64,000 bases of DNA from Clostridiaceae bacterium Marseille-Q4149 (GCA_018228685.1 CP073691.1:1984001-2048000), one strand, 5' to 3'. Shown: positions 8,858 through 17,807, counted from the stretch's first letter. The notes: generated from the letters alone by a model not told the origin. Numbers and translations are program-made.

Positions 8858-10011
8858 ACCATGTCTCCTACCGTTTGCAGTACAGCGGCTCGCGCCTGTC
8901 TGTCTGCTTCCAGTATATCCGGAAGGTCCGGGGCATATTTCACCTGCACCCGGGAAAGGGCGGACTCCACCAGGCGGGGAATGTCGTTGAAGCCCACACG
9001 CTCCTGCAGAAACAGGGCCACCGCCGCCTCGTTGGCACCGTTCATAATGGCGCAGGCGGTGCCGCCGGTTCTGGCGCACTGGCGGGCGATGCGCAGGCAG
9101 GGGAAGGCGTCCATGTCCGGGGCCCGGAAGGTCAGGTCGCCGCAGGTCAGCAGGTCCAGGGGCCGGTCCGGGCTGGGGGCCCGGCGGGGCCAGGTGAAGG
9201 CATAGCGGATGGGGAGCTTCATATCCGGGGTGCCCAGCTGGGCGATCATGGCGCCGTCCCGGTACTCCACCAGGGAATGAACAATGCTCTGGCGGTGGAT
9301 CACCACGTCCACCTGCTCCACCGGCAGACGGTACAGCCGCATGGCCTCGATGACCTCCAGGCCCTTGTTCATCAGGGTAGCAGAGTCGATGGTGATTTTT
9401 GCACCCATGGACCAGTTGGGATGCTTCAGGGCATCGGCGGGAGTGACCCCCTCCAGGTCCCGGAAGCTGCGGCCAAAGAAGGGGCCGCCGGAGCAGGTCA
9501 GCAGCAGCCGCCGGACCTCATTCCGGTCCCGGCAGCCCTGGAGACTCTGAAAAATGGCGCTGTGCTCGGAGTCCACGGGGACGATGTCCGCCCCCCAGCG
9601 CTCCGCTTCGGCCATGACCAGCTCCCCGGCGCAGACCAGGGTCTCTTTATTGGCCAGGGCGATGCGCTTTTTCCGGCGGATGGCGGCCAGAGTGGGCTCC
9701 AGGCCCACGCTGCCCATAACGGCGGTGACCACGGTGTCGGCCTGGGGCAGCTGAGCCGCCAGCAGCAGGCCCTCCGGCCCCGACTCCACCCGGATGTCCG
9801 TGTCCGACAGGCGCAGGCGCAGCTGACGGGCGGCGTCCCGGTCGTACAGCACCGCCAGGGCGGGGTGAAACTCCCGGGCCTGCTGCTCCAGCAGGTCCAC
9901 CTGGCGGTTGGCGGTCAGGGCCGCCACGGAAAGGCCCAGCTCCCGGGCCACCTGCAGGGTCTGGCGGCCGATGGAGCCGGTGGAGCCCAGCAGGGAAATG
10001 GTTTTTGTCAT
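8854..10011 (-). CDS. dxr: 1-deoxy-D-xylulose 5-phosphate reductoisomerase
   Basis: Committed MEP-pathway step: converts DXP to 2-C-methyl-D-erythritol 4-phosphate with NADPH and a divalent metal. The NADPH-binding loop GSTGSIG is at residues 9-15; the metal/substrate region shows VDSEHSAIFQ, SCSGGPF-like TCSGGPFFG, and HPNWSMGAKITIDSATLMNKGLE in pieces. The start at 10011 is preceded by AAGGAG; an upstream in-frame extension is rejected because the family starts at this MTKTISLLG. 385 residues is typical. It lies between cdsA and rseP. Confidence 0.97.
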   Translation of the reverse strand: MTKTISLLGSTGSIGRQTLQVARELGLSVAALTANRQVDLLEQQAREFHPALAVLYDRDAARQLRLRLSDTDIRVESGPEGLLLAAQLPQADTVVTAVMGSVGLEPTLAAIRRKKRIALANKETLVCAGELVMAEAERWGADIVPVDSEHSAIFQSLQGCRDRNEVRRLLLTCSGGPFFGRSFRDLEGVTPADALKHPNWSMGAKITIDSATLMNKGLEVIEAMRLYRLPVEQVDVVIHRQSIVHSLVEYRDGAMIAQLGTPDMKLPIRYAFTWPRRAPSPDRPLDLLTCGDLTFRAPDMDAFPCLRIARQCARTGGTACAIMNGANEAAVALFLQERVGFNDIPRLVESALSRVQVKYAPDLPDILEADRQARAAVLQTVGDMV

Positions 10012-10033
10012 GTTGCGATTCTCCTTATGCCGT

Positions 10034-10846
10034 TTATGCCGCCAAAGCCCGCAGCAGGGCGCACAGCACCGGGGCGGCAAAAAGCACGCTGTCGAACCGG
10101 TCCAGCACGCCGCCGTGACCCGGCAGCAGACGGCCATAGTCCTTGATGCCATACTGGCGCTTCACGGCGGAGAAGCTCAGGTCCCCCAGCTCCCCCAGCA
10201 GCGCCCCCAGCAGGCCCAGGGCCACGCACAGGGGCAGGCCCAGGTTCACACCGGTGATGGCCCGGTACACCAGGCAGAAAATGGCCATACCGGCCATGCC
10301 GCCCACCAGGCCGCCTGCCGCGCCCTCCACGGTCTTATGGGGGCTGACCAGGGGGGCCAGCTTATGACGGCCCAGGGCCATGCCGGTGAACAGGGCCAGG
10401 GCATCGCTGCAGAAGGCCGCCACCAAGGGCGTCAGCACCAGGAGATACCCCCCCTCCAGCATCCGCAGGCCGTACAGCCCCGAGAAGGCCCAGGGGATGG
10501 CGAAGCCCGCCGCCGCCATGGCGCAGACGTCGGTAAAGGTCAGGGCCTGAGGCTTTCCATAGGTCAGGACCCCGGACAGGGGCAGGGTCAAAGCCGCCGC
10601 CAGCAGCAGCCACTCCAGGCCCGGCCAGGAAAATACCTGCCGCCCCAGCAGCAGCACGCCGCACAGGGCGGGCAGCACCGTCCAGCGGCGGGCCTTGTCC
10701 GGGCCGGACACCGCCGTCAGCAGCTCGTGGGCCGCAATGACAGACAGGGCCGCCAGCAGCAGGGCCGTGGCCCAGGCGGGAGCCACGCACAGCACGGCAA
10801 GCAGGGCGGGAATGCCCACCACAGCCACCAATATCCTCTGTTTCAT
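10034..10846 (-). CDS. cdsA: Phosphatidate cytidylyltransferase (CDP-diglyceride synthase)
   Basis: Makes CDP-diacylglycerol from phosphatidic acid and CTP in the membrane, the branch point for phosphatidylglycerol and cardiolipin. The 270-residue protein is almost wholly membrane segments and ends with the family signature S-AVKRQYGIKDYGRLLPGH-GG-LDRFD. SPHKTVEG, also conserved, precedes it. It is 13 bp downstream of uppS in the same operon. Confidence 0.95.
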   Translation of the reverse strand: MKQRILVAVVGIPALLAVLCVAPAWATALLLAALSVIAAHELLTAVSGPDKARRWTVLPALCGVLLLGRQVFSWPGLEWLLLAAALTLPLSGVLTYGKPQALTFTDVCAMAAAGFAIPWAFSGLYGLRMLEGGYLLVLTPLVAAFCSDALALFTGMALGRHKLAPLVSPHKTVEGAAGGLVGGMAGMAIFCLVYRAITGVNLGLPLCVALGLLGALLGELGDLSFSAVKRQYGIKDYGRLLPGHGGVLDRFDSVLFAAPVLCALLRALAA

Positions 10847-10859
10847 GTTTGTATCCTCT

Positions 10860-11615
10860 CTATTTCACGCCGCCGAACCGCCGGTCGCGGCTCTGGTAGG
10901 CGATGATGGCTTTGTCTAAGGCCCGGGCGTCGAAGTCCGGCCACAGGGTGTCGCAGAAGTAAAACTCCGAATAGGCGCACTGCCACAGCAGGAAGCCCGA
11001 CAGGCGCTCCTCGCCGCTGGTGCGGATGATGAGCTCCGGGTCCGGAATCCCGGCGGAGTAGAGATAGTCGGAGAAGCCCGCCTCGGTGAGGCTGTCCGGG
11101 TCAGCGATACCGTCGGCGCAGTCCCGGACGAAGCGGCGGGCGGCGTGGAGAATCTCCTCCCGGCCGCCGTAGTTCAGGCAGACGTTGGCCTGGAACCCGT
11201 GGATGTGGGTGGAGATCTCATTGGTGCGGTCCACCAGGGCCTGCAGCTCCGGCGAAATGGCGGACAGGTCCCCCAGAAAGCGCAGGCGGATCTGGTCCCG
11301 CTCCATGGAGTCGATGGCCTCCAGCATATACTGCTTGAGCAGGGCCATGATGGTGCTGACCTCGTCGGCGGGACGCCTCCAGTTTTCCGTGGAGAAGGCG
11401 TACACCGTCAGGTATTCCACCCCCAGGTCCTTGCAGTAGGTGGCGATTTTGCGGAAGGTCTCGGCCCCTACTTTATGTCCGGCAGTGCGAGGCAGACCCC
11501 GCTGCTTCGCCCAACGACCGTTGCCGTCCATAATAATAGCGATGTGGCGGGGCAGGCGGCTCTTGTCCACCTGCCCCGCCCCGTGATGATGAATTTTCTT
11601 GGAAAACAGGCCCAT
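10860..11615 (-). CDS. uppS: Undecaprenyl diphosphate synthase (cis-prenyltransferase)
   Basis: Extends farnesyl diphosphate with eight cis isoprene units to make the C55 carrier for peptidoglycan and other envelope polymers. The catalytic loop IAIIMDGNGRWAKQRG places the Mg-binding Asp at D30; downstream motifs include AFSTENWRRP, NYGGREEI, and RTSGEERLSGFLLWQCAYSE split across the C-terminal half. 251 residues is normal. Its ATG overlaps the frr stop by one base (TGATG), which suggests translational coupling. Confidence 0.97.
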   Translation of the reverse strand: MGLFSKKIHHHGAGQVDKSRLPRHIAIIMDGNGRWAKQRGLPRTAGHKVGAETFRKIATYCKDLGVEYLTVYAFSTENWRRPADEVSTIMALLKQYMLEAIDSMERDQIRLRFLGDLSAISPELQALVDRTNEISTHIHGFQANVCLNYGGREEILHAARRFVRDCADGIADPDSLTEAGFSDYLYSAGIPDPELIIRTSGEERLSGFLLWQCAYSEFYFCDTLWPDFDARALDKAIIAYQSRDRRFGGVK

Positions 11616-12172
11616 CAGACGGACAGGAGCTCCTTTTCCTTGTTTTCCAAGAGCTTGTCCAGTTCCTTGCAGCTGTCGTCGGTCAGCTTCTGCAGGTCCT
11701 TCTCCGCCATCTTCAGCTCGTCCTCGGTGATCTCGGAGGCCTTCTGCTGCTTCTTGAAATTCTCCATGGCGTCGCGGCGGATGTTGCGCACGGCCACCTT
11801 GCCGCCCTCGGTATACTTGCGGATCTGCTTGACCAGGTCCTTGCGGCGCTCCTCCGTCAGCTGGGGGAAGCTCAGGCGGATGGCCTTGCCGTCGTTCTGG
11901 GGGTTGATGCCCAGGTCAGACTCCAGAATGGCCTTTTCGATGGCCTTCAGGGCAGAAGCGTCCCAGGGGGTGATCACCAGGGTGCGGGGATCGGGAGAGC
12001 CAACGGACGCGATCTGCTGGATGGGGGTGGGGGTGCCGTAATAGTCCACATGGATGCGGTTGAGCACGGAGGCGTTGGCACGGCCTGCACGCACGGCGGC
12101 AAAGTCGTTGGCAACGGATTCGATGCTCTTTTTCATTTTTTCCTCGTAAACCTTGTACTCGTCTTTCAGCAT
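11615..12172 (-). CDS. frr: Ribosome recycling factor
   Basis: Splits post-termination ribosomes together with EF-G. The 185-residue protein has the two-domain RRF pattern: coiled-coil ends (residues 1-30 and 105-185) around a domain beginning VRAGRANASVLNRIHVDYYG. Conserved pieces YGTPTPIQQIASVG, LVITPWD and RNIRRDA are seen. It starts 3 bp after pyrH and overlaps uppS by one base. Confidence 0.97.
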   Translation of the reverse strand: MLKDEYKVYEEKMKKSIESVANDFAAVRAGRANASVLNRIHVDYYGTPTPIQQIASVGSPDPRTLVITPWDASALKAIEKAILESDLGINPQNDGKAIRLSFPQLTEERRKDLVKQIRKYTEGGKVAVRNIRRDAMENFKKQQKASEITEDELKMAEKDLQKLTDDSCKELDKLLENKEKELLSV

Positions 12173-12175
12173 GGG

Positions 12176-12895
12176 TTATGCCTCCTTCACAATTGTTCCG
12201 ATTTTTTCGCCGCGCAGGGCGCGGACGATGTTGTAGGGGTCCTTCAGGGCGAACACCAGCACGGGAATGTGGTTGTCCATGGACAGGCTGGTGGCGGTGG
12301 AGTCCATGACGGCCAGGCGCCGCTTGAGCACCTCGTCATAGGTGATGGCGTCGAACTTCACGGCGTTGGCGTTCTTGGCGGGGTCGCAGTCGTACACCCC
12401 GTCGATGTTCTTGGCCAGCAGGATCACGTCAGCCCCGATCTCGGCGGCCCGGAGCACGGCGGCGGTATCCGTGGAGAAGAAGGGGCAGCCCACGCCGCAG
12501 CCGAAGATCACCACCCGGCCCTTTTCCAGGTGCCGGACGGCACGGGCCCGGATGTAGGGCTCCGCCACCTCTTTGATCTCCAGCGCCGTCTGGACCCGGA
12601 CGTCCACGCCCTTCTGCTCCAGCACGTCGGCCATGGCCATGCAGTTCATGGCGGTGGCCAGCATGCCCATGTGGTCGGCACGGGTGCGCTCAATGTGGCC
12701 CTCGCCGTTTTTCACGCCCCGCCAGAAGTTGCCGCCGCCGATGACCACGCCCACCTGGACGCCCATGGCCACGCACTCCTTGATGACGTCGGCCACCCGG
12801 CCCATGACCTGGAAATCCAGGCCGAAGTGCTTGTCGCCGGCCAGAGCCTCGCCGCTGATCTTCAGCAGCACCCGTTTGTACTTCGGTTCGTCCAT
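12176..12895 (-). CDS. pyrH: UMP kinase
   Basis: Phosphorylates UMP to UDP. This is the amino-acid-kinase-fold bacterial enzyme, hexameric and UTP-inhibited in known members. The 239-residue protein starts [15 protein letters not shown] and shows GGGNFWRG, the DHMGMLAT substrate loop, and GTGNPFF-like [20 protein letters not shown]. First gene of the leftward pyrH-frr-uppS-cdsA-dxr-rseP-ispG-polC operon. The ATG is preceded by AGGGAGGATTCAGTC. Confidence 0.97.
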   Translation of the reverse strand: MDEPKYKRVLLKISGEALAGDKHFGLDFQVMGRVADVIKECVAMGVQVGVVIGGGNFWRGVKNGEGHIERTRADHMGMLATAMNCMAMADVLEQKGVDVRVQTALEIKEVAEPYIRARAVRHLEKGRVVIFGCGVGCPFFSTDTAAVLRAAEIGADVILLAKNIDGVYDCDPAKNANAVKFDAITYDEVLKRRLAVMDSTATSLSMDNHIPVLVFALKDPYNIVRALRGEKIGTIVKEA

Positions 12896-12982
12896 TGACT
12901 GAATCCTCCCTATTCATACTTGGTTGTATTTTACCTTATTTTTCTGGTTTTGCATAGGGGGTAAACGCAAATTTTTGCCAGG

Positions 12983-13011
12983 TTGTTTTTTCCGGAAAAA
13001 AAGTATATAAT
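12983..13011 (+). promoter_or_regulatory. Sigma-A type promoter before structured repeat and MBL gene
   Basis: TTGTTT at 12983-12988 and TATAAT at 13006-13011 are separated by 17 bases. Its -35 overlaps a palindrome TTTTTTCCGGAAAAAA. Transcription would run through the structured repeat before reaching the MBL-hydrolase gene at 13253. Confidence 0.6.
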
Positions 13012-13017
13012 ACAGAA

Positions 13018-13215
13018 TTATCAAAAAAGGGCGAAGCCCTTTTTGATAAAAGGCTTGCAGTCTGCCGCGCGCATAATTTGTTCACTGAAAGCGAACAAAT
13101 TCCACACTTGCAGACTGAGAAGTATTTTTTGCCAGGTACACGCCCCGGCAAAAAATGATTCCATTTTATTTGCCGCCTGCGGGCGGCAAACTCTGCGAGG
13201 CTTTTTTGACAAGCG
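13018..13215 (+). repeat. Structured dispersed repeat, copy A
   Basis: Three hairpins in order: an A/T-flanked stem with GGGC/GCCC near 13018-13049; TTTTTTGCC/GGCAAAAAA at 13125-13133 and 13147-13155 with GTACACGCC in the loop; and TTTGCCGCC/GGCGGCAAA at 13169-13190. The tail CTGCGAGGCTTTT can pair back to AAAAGGCTTGCAG at about 13048-13060 with one mismatch, closing a multibranch structure. Copy B at 17.45 kb keeps the fold with compensating base changes. It sits in the 5' leader of the MBL gene. Confidence 0.7.
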
Positions 13216-13252
13216 GGTCATAATGCAAAATATATACAAAGGAGGCGGGGCT

Positions 13253-14152
13253 ATGGAGCTGCGCCACGTTTATGGGAACACCTATGCGGCGGTGGGGGCC
13301 ACGGCGTTGATGCCGGTATACAAGCTGACGGAGCGGGATATTGTGCTGATGGACACGGGCTATGCCCGACTGGACCGCAGCGCCCTGGTGAACCTCATTG
13401 AGGGCAACGGGTTCCGGCTGCGGGGGATTCTGTGCTCCCACGCCCACTTTGACCACACAGGCAACGTCCGGTACTTGCAGCAGCGGTACGGCTGCCAGGC
13501 GGCGGCCCAGATCATCGAGGCGGGCATCTCCGTGAATACGGAGGCGTACCGGGCCAACTATGTGGCCCTGACCTACGGCAAAAGCCGGGAGTATCTGCTG
13601 GAGGAGTGCTTTCCGGCGGACGTGATCATCCCCGCCGATGCGGAGCATCTGGACTTCTGCGGGGCCAGGTTCGGCATCCTGCAGCTGCCGGGCCACTCCG
13701 CCGGGCACATCGGCGTCGTCACCCCGGACGGGGTTGCCTATCTGGGGGACTGCCTGATCGACGAGGAGCAGATCGCCGCCGCCAAGCTCCCCACCAGCAT
13801 GTTCATCGCCCGGGACCTGGAGAGCAAGGAGAGCCTGCGGAATCTCCGGCGCCCGGCGTACATCATCGCCCACAAGCAGGTGCTGACGGACATCGGCCCC
13901 CTGATCGACCGGAACATCGCCTTTATCCATGACAAGGGCCGGGAGCTGATGGAGGACCTGGAGGACGGCATGTCCTTTGACCAATGGATCTACGCCTTCT
14001 GCCAGCGGGAGAACGTCCGCACCCGGAACGAGTTCAAGTTCAGCATCGTGGAGCGGAATTTTGCCAACTTCGTGGACTGGCTGACGGACGAGGGGAAGGT
14101 GGAGGTGCGGCGGGAATTTTGCGCCAAGCACTATTTTCACCGGGAAAAGTAA
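13253..14152 (+). CDS. MBL-fold metallohydrolase
   Basis: A 299-residue cytoplasmic metallo-beta-lactamase-fold hydrolase. The dinuclear metal motif SHAHFDHTGN gives H63, H65, D67, H68; further ligands are in PGHSAGHIG and YLGDCLID. The substrate is not predictable; the long C-terminal part after residue 200 (IIAHKQVLTDIGPLIDRN) is family-specific. The start at 13253 is chosen for AAAGGAGGCGGGGCT just upstream; the longer in-frame reading begins inside the repeat and is rejected. Confidence 0.85.
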   Translation: MELRHVYGNTYAAVGATALMPVYKLTERDIVLMDTGYARLDRSALVNLIEGNGFRLRGILCSHAHFDHTGNVRYLQQRYGCQAAAQIIEAGISVNTEAYRANYVALTYGKSREYLLEECFPADVIIPADAEHLDFCGARFGILQLPGHSAGHIGVVTPDGVAYLGDCLIDEEQIAAAKLPTSMFIARDLESKESLRNLRRPAYIIAHKQVLTDIGPLIDRNIAFIHDKGRELMEDLEDGMSFDQWIYAFCQRENVRTRNEFKFSIVERNFANFVDWLTDEGKVEVRREFCAKHYFHREK

Positions 14153-14172
14153 AATGATTGTAAAATAATACG

Positions 14173-14201
14173 TTGCATATGTTGCGAAAACGGTCTATAA
14201 T
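14173..14201 (+). promoter_or_regulatory. Promoter for nicotinate phosphoribosyltransferase gene
   Basis: TTGCAT at 14173-14178, a 17-base spacer, and TATAAT at 14196-14201, 45 bp before the pncB start. Confidence 0.75.
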
Positions 14202-14246
14202 GGACAGATACCCCGCAAGTATAATGAAAATTTGAGGTATTTGAGG

Positions 14247-15698
14247 ATGAACATTGGAGAAAAGCTGAACATGACCATGCTCTGCGACTTTTACGAGCTG
14301 ACCATGGGCAACGGATACTTTGAAAACGGCTTCAAGGACAAGATCACGTATTTTGACGTGTTCTTCCGCCGGGTGCCGGATAAGGGCGGCTTCGCCATTG
14401 CCGCCGGTCTGGAACAGCTGATCCGTTACATCGAGGACCTGCACTTCACCCCGGAGGACATTGCGTATCTCCGTGGGCGGAACCTGTTCTGCGAGGAATT
14501 TCTGGAGTATCTGGCGAACTTCCGGTTCACCGGCGACATCTACGCCGTGCCGGAGGGAACCCCGGTGTTCCCCAAGGAGCCGCTGGTGGTGGTCCGGGCC
14601 CCGGCCATCGAGGCACAGCTCATCGAGACCTTCACCCTGCTGACCGTGAACCACCAGAGCCTCATTGCCACTAAAGCCAACCGCATCACCCGGGCCGCCA
14701 GAGGCCGGACGGTGCTGGAATTCGGCTCCCGCCGGGCCCAGGGCTCCGACGCCGCCATCACCGGCGCGCGGGCGGCCTATATCGGCGGCTGTGCCGGAAC
14801 CGCCTGCACCATCTCCGACCAGCTGTACGGCGTGCCCGCCGGAGGCACCATGGCCCACGCCTGGGTGCAGATGTTCGACTCGGAGTATGATGCCTTCAAG
14901 ACGTACTGCGAAATTTATCCCACCAACGCCACCCTGCTGGTGGACACCTACAACACCCTGAAATCCGGCATTCCCAACGCCATCCGGGCCTTCAACGAGG
15001 TGCTCAAGCCCAAGGGCATCACCAAGTGCGGCATCCGGCTGGACTCCGGCGACATGGCCTACCTGACCCGGAAAGCCCGGAAGATGCTGGACGACGCCGG
15101 GTGGACCGAGTGCAAGATCAGCGTGTCCAACTCCCTGGACGAGTATCTGATCCAGGACCTGTTTATGCAGGGGGCACAGATCGATATGTTCGGCGTGGGC
15201 GAGCGGATGATCACCGCCCGGTCCGAGCCGGTGTTCGGCGGCGTATACAAGCTGGCGGCGGTGGAGGACGATGAAGGAAACATCATCCCCAAGATCAAGG
15301 TCAGCGAAAACGTGGAGAAGATCACCATTCCCCATTTCAAGAAGGTGTACCGCTTCTATGGCCGGGACACCGGCAAGGCCATCGCCGACCTGATCACCCT
15401 CCACGACGAGCAGGTGGACGACACCCAGGACCTGGAGATCTTCGACCCCATGGCCACCTGGAAGAAGAAAACCGTGTACAATTTCACCGCCCGGGAGCTG
15501 CTGGTGCCCATTTTCCTCAGCGGCAAGCGGGTGTATGACAGCCCCACCCTGCCGGAGATCCAGGCCTATTGCCGCCAGCAGGTGGACACCCTGTGGGACG
15601 AGGTGAAGCGCTTCGACAACCCCCACAAGTATGTGGTGGACCTGTCCCGGAAGCTGTGGGACATCCAGCAGGAGCTTCTGCGTTCGTCCCAGCGGTGA
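14247..15698 (+). CDS. pncB: Nicotinate phosphoribosyltransferase
   Basis: Salvages nicotinate to nicotinate mononucleotide using PRPP and ATP, feeding NAD synthesis. The 483-residue protein begins NMTMLCDFYELTMGNGYF, the usual family N-terminus, and shows VLEFGSRRAQG (phosphate-binding loop region), RLDSGDMAYLTRKARK, and SNSLDEYLI. The ATG at 14247 follows GAGGTATTTGAGG; a TTG 15 bases upstream is possible. It is monocistronic with its own promoter. Confidence 0.93.
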   Translation: MNIGEKLNMTMLCDFYELTMGNGYFENGFKDKITYFDVFFRRVPDKGGFAIAAGLEQLIRYIEDLHFTPEDIAYLRGRNLFCEEFLEYLANFRFTGDIYAVPEGTPVFPKEPLVVVRAPAIEAQLIETFTLLTVNHQSLIATKANRITRAARGRTVLEFGSRRAQGSDAAITGARAAYIGGCAGTACTISDQLYGVPAGGTMAHAWVQMFDSEYDAFKTYCEIYPTNATLLVDTYNTLKSGIPNAIRAFNEVLKPKGITKCGIRLDSGDMAYLTRKARKMLDDAGWTECKISVSNSLDEYLIQDLFMQGAQIDMFGVGERMITARSEPVFGGVYKLAAVEDDEGNIIPKIKVSENVEKITIPHFKKVYRFYGRDTGKAIADLITLHDEQVDDTQDLEIFDPMATWKKKTVYNFTARELLVPIFLSGKRVYDSPTLPEIQAYCRQQVDTLWDEVKRFDNPHKYVVDLSRKLWDIQQELLRSSQR

Positions 15699-15708
15699 TG
15701 GAGGATAA

Positions 15709-15800
15709 GGGCGGACAGAGTCGTCCGCCCCTACAGGCCCTCTCAGTCGGCTGCGCCGACAGCTCTTCCAGAGGGAGAGCCAAGGCTGTAGAGCTCGCTG
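15709..15800. repeat. Hairpin-rich intergenic repeat (REP-like)
   Basis: Contains GGGCGGAC/GTCCGCCC (15709-15730), then CTCTCAGTCGGCTGCGCCGACAGCTC with a perfect GTCGGC/GCCGAC stem, then an AGAG-rich arm. From memory, near-identical CTCTCAGTCGGC...GACAGCTC units are scattered through many gut clostridial genomes, so I take this as a dispersed palindromic element. It may also serve as the pncB terminator region. No ORF. Confidence 0.6.
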
Positions 15801-15889
15801 CCCTCAGCGGGCCGCAAAACAGACACCCTTAGATACCCATACACCGCCGATGAGCGGCGGGGGCAGCGGGAAAGGAGGAAGGATTTCCG

Positions 15890-17443
15890 TTGAAGAAACC
15901 GAAGGTACAGCAAAAAACCGAGCGGCGCATATCGGCGGCCCTGCGGCTGGTGCTGGTGGCGGTGCTGCTGCTGGCCCAGATCGCGCTGGTGCTGGTGCTC
16001 AATGACCTGCTGCGGCAGAGAATGGCCATCGCCTATACCCTGCTGGAGCTGGTGGCCCTGGCCTACGTCTTTCGCATCAACAGCCGCCCCGGCGGCGGCT
16101 CGTACAAGCTGGGCTGGACCCTGCTGATCCTGACGGTGCCGGTGGTGGGCCTGATCCTGTACTGGCTGTGGAACGGAGATCATCCCCAGAAGCGGCTGGA
16201 CCTGCAAAAACTGCCCCGGCCCCGGGAGTCCGACGCCCGGCAGGAGCACAGCCGCCTGCAGGTGGAGCACCTGCGGCGGGAGCACCCGGAATGGGGCCGC
16301 CTGGCGGCGTATCTGGACCGGCAGGGCTTCCCCCTGTACACCGGCACCGGGGCCGTGTATCTGCCCACCGGCGAGGCGTATCTGGAGGACCTGCTGGAGC
16401 GCATGGAGCAGGCGGAGCACTTCATTTTCATGGAGTTTTACATCATGGCCGAGGGGCAGCTGTGGGACCGGCTGATGGATATTTTCCGGCGGAAGGCCGG
16501 ACAGGGCGTGGAGATCAAGGTGCTGTTCGACGACTTCGGCAGCATGATGCGCATGCCCGAGGAGGCCGTGGAGGAGCTGCGGCGCATAGGGGCGGAGGTG
16601 CTGATCTTCAACCCGGTGCACCACTATGTGAACCGGCTGTACTTCAACTATCGGGACCACCGGAAGATCGCCTGCATCGACGGGGACACCGCCTATACCG
16701 GCGGGGCTAATATTGCCGACGAATACGCCAACCTGATGGAGCGGTTCGGCTATTGGAAGGACGACGGCATCCGGCTGGAGGGCCAGGGGGCCTGGACCCT
16801 GACCCGGGAGTTCATCTATATGTGGGAGCGCATGGGCGGCGCCATGCACCAGGAGCACGACTATTACCGGCCCCACGGCGACGCCCCGGGCCAGGGCTTT
16901 GTGCAGCCCTTTGTGGACGGGCCGGACAGCAACCCGGTGTCCTCCGCCGAGGACGCGTTTTTGCAGCTGATCGGCGGGGCCAAGCACATGGTGTATATCA
17001 CCTCCCCCTATCTGGCCATTGACGAGTCCATGGAGAAGGCCCTGTGCATGGCCGCCGGCAGCGGGGTGGACGTGCGGCTGATGATGCCGGGGATCCCGGA
17101 CCACAAATTCGCCTTCATGGTGGCGGAGAGCTATTTCGGGGAGCTGCTGGACCACGGGGTGAAGATCTATCGCTTCACGCCGGGGCTGCTGCACGGGAAA
17201 ACCGTTCTGGCGGACCGGGAGGCGGCCTTTGTGGGGTCCGTGAACATGGACTACCGCAGCTTCCAGCTGCACTTCGAGTGCGGCACCCTGCTGTACGGCG
17301 CGCCGGCCCTGGAGACCCTGCTGGAGGACATGGACGGCATTATGGAAAAGTCCTGGCAGGTGACTCGGTCCGACTGGGAGCACCGCCCCCTGCTGCACCG
17401 GGTGCTGGGGGGCCTGCTGCGGCCCTTCGCCATGTGGATGTAA
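15890..17443 (+). CDS. cls: Cardiolipin synthase (phospholipase D family)
   Basis: Joins two phosphatidylglycerols to cardiolipin at the membrane. The 517-residue protein has two N-terminal membrane helices (about residues 17-37 and 45-80, with GWTLLILTVPVVGLILYWLW) and two HKD catalytic motifs: HRKIACIDGDTAYTGGANI near residue 257 and HGKTVLADREAAFVGSVN near 434. The start is TTG at 15890, placed by AAAGGAGGAAGG seven bases upstream. It fits with cdsA nearby in making CDP-diacylglycerol, though it is transcribed separately. Confidence 0.94.
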   Translation: MKKPKVQQKTERRISAALRLVLVAVLLLAQIALVLVLNDLLRQRMAIAYTLLELVALAYVFRINSRPGGGSYKLGWTLLILTVPVVGLILYWLWNGDHPQKRLDLQKLPRPRESDARQEHSRLQVEHLRREHPEWGRLAAYLDRQGFPLYTGTGAVYLPTGEAYLEDLLERMEQAEHFIFMEFYIMAEGQLWDRLMDIFRRKAGQGVEIKVLFDDFGSMMRMPEEAVEELRRIGAEVLIFNPVHHYVNRLYFNYRDHRKIACIDGDTAYTGGANIADEYANLMERFGYWKDDGIRLEGQGAWTLTREFIYMWERMGGAMHQEHDYYRPHGDAPGQGFVQPFVDGPDSNPVSSAEDAFLQLIGGAKHMVYITSPYLAIDESMEKALCMAAGSGVDVRLMMPGIPDHKFAFMVAESYFGELLDHGVKIYRFTPGLLHGKTVLADREAAFVGSVNMDYRSFQLHFECGTLLYGAPALETLLEDMDGIMEKSWQVTRSDWEHRPLLHRVLGGLLRPFAMWM

Positions 17444-17449
17444 TTCTTT

Positions 17450-17642
17450 TGAAAAAGCGGCAGGCCGCTTTTTCGAGAAGGCTGCACCGCGCTTCGTGCC
17501 TCACGGGCCGCCGCAGTCGTCCCCTTCGACACGCGCTCCGTGTAAAGTGTTTTTTGCGACGTACACGCCGCCGCAAAAAACGGATCACAATTGATTTGCC
17601 GCCTGCGGGCGGCAAACGCTGCGAGGCTTTTACAACAGACTC
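17450..17642 (+). repeat. Structured dispersed repeat, copy B
   Basis: Same plan as copy A at 13.0 kb: GAAAAAGCGG/CCGCTTTTTC at 17451-17474; TTTTTTGCG/CGCAAAAAA at 17550-17558 and 17572-17580 with the same GTACACGCC loop; the identical TTTGCCGCC/GGCGGCAAA hairpin at 17595-17616; and the tail GCTGCGAGGCTTTT. Stems 1 and 2 differ from copy A by paired changes. It directly follows the cls stop. Confidence 0.7.
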
Positions 17643-17680
17643 AAAAGAGACCGTATTCTTCCGAATACGGTCTCTTTTTA
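17643..17680. terminator. Bidirectional terminator between cls and the Bce-like operon
   Basis: A perfect 16-bp stem (arms 17643-17658 and 17663-17678, loop TTCC) with U-runs in both directions serves the convergent cls and ABC operons. Confidence 0.85.
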
Positions 17681-17684
17681 TGCT

Positions 17685-17807
17685 TTATGGCTCCAGCCTG
17701 TGCAGGAGGCGGTCGGTGAGGGACACGGTCAGGGCGGCGGCAGCGGCCAGGGCCACCGTCACCGCTCCGCCGCACCACAGCACCGCCCGGTAGGCAAACC
17801 GGCGCAT
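17685..17807 (-). CDS. 40-residue membrane microprotein coupled to the Bce-like permease
   Basis: Starts at the ATG of a TAATG overlap with the permease stop, so translation by re-initiation is likely. The product begins MRRFAYRAVLWCGGAVTVAL and has one hydrophobic stretch (about residues 8-27, alanine/valine rich) followed by a charged tail ending LLHRLEP. It has no family I know. Its place as the last gene of the ABC operon suggests a small accessory or regulator of the transporter. It is supported by coupling and a clean single-pass topology, not by homology. Confidence 0.55.
   Translation of the reverse strand: MRRFAYRAVLWCGGAVTVALAAAAALTVSLTDRLLHRLEP

Noticed and set aside
12983..13252. 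N-terminal extension of the MBL hydrolase
   Set aside because: The extension runs through the promoter and the structured repeat; a strong ribosome site and family-like start exist at 13253.
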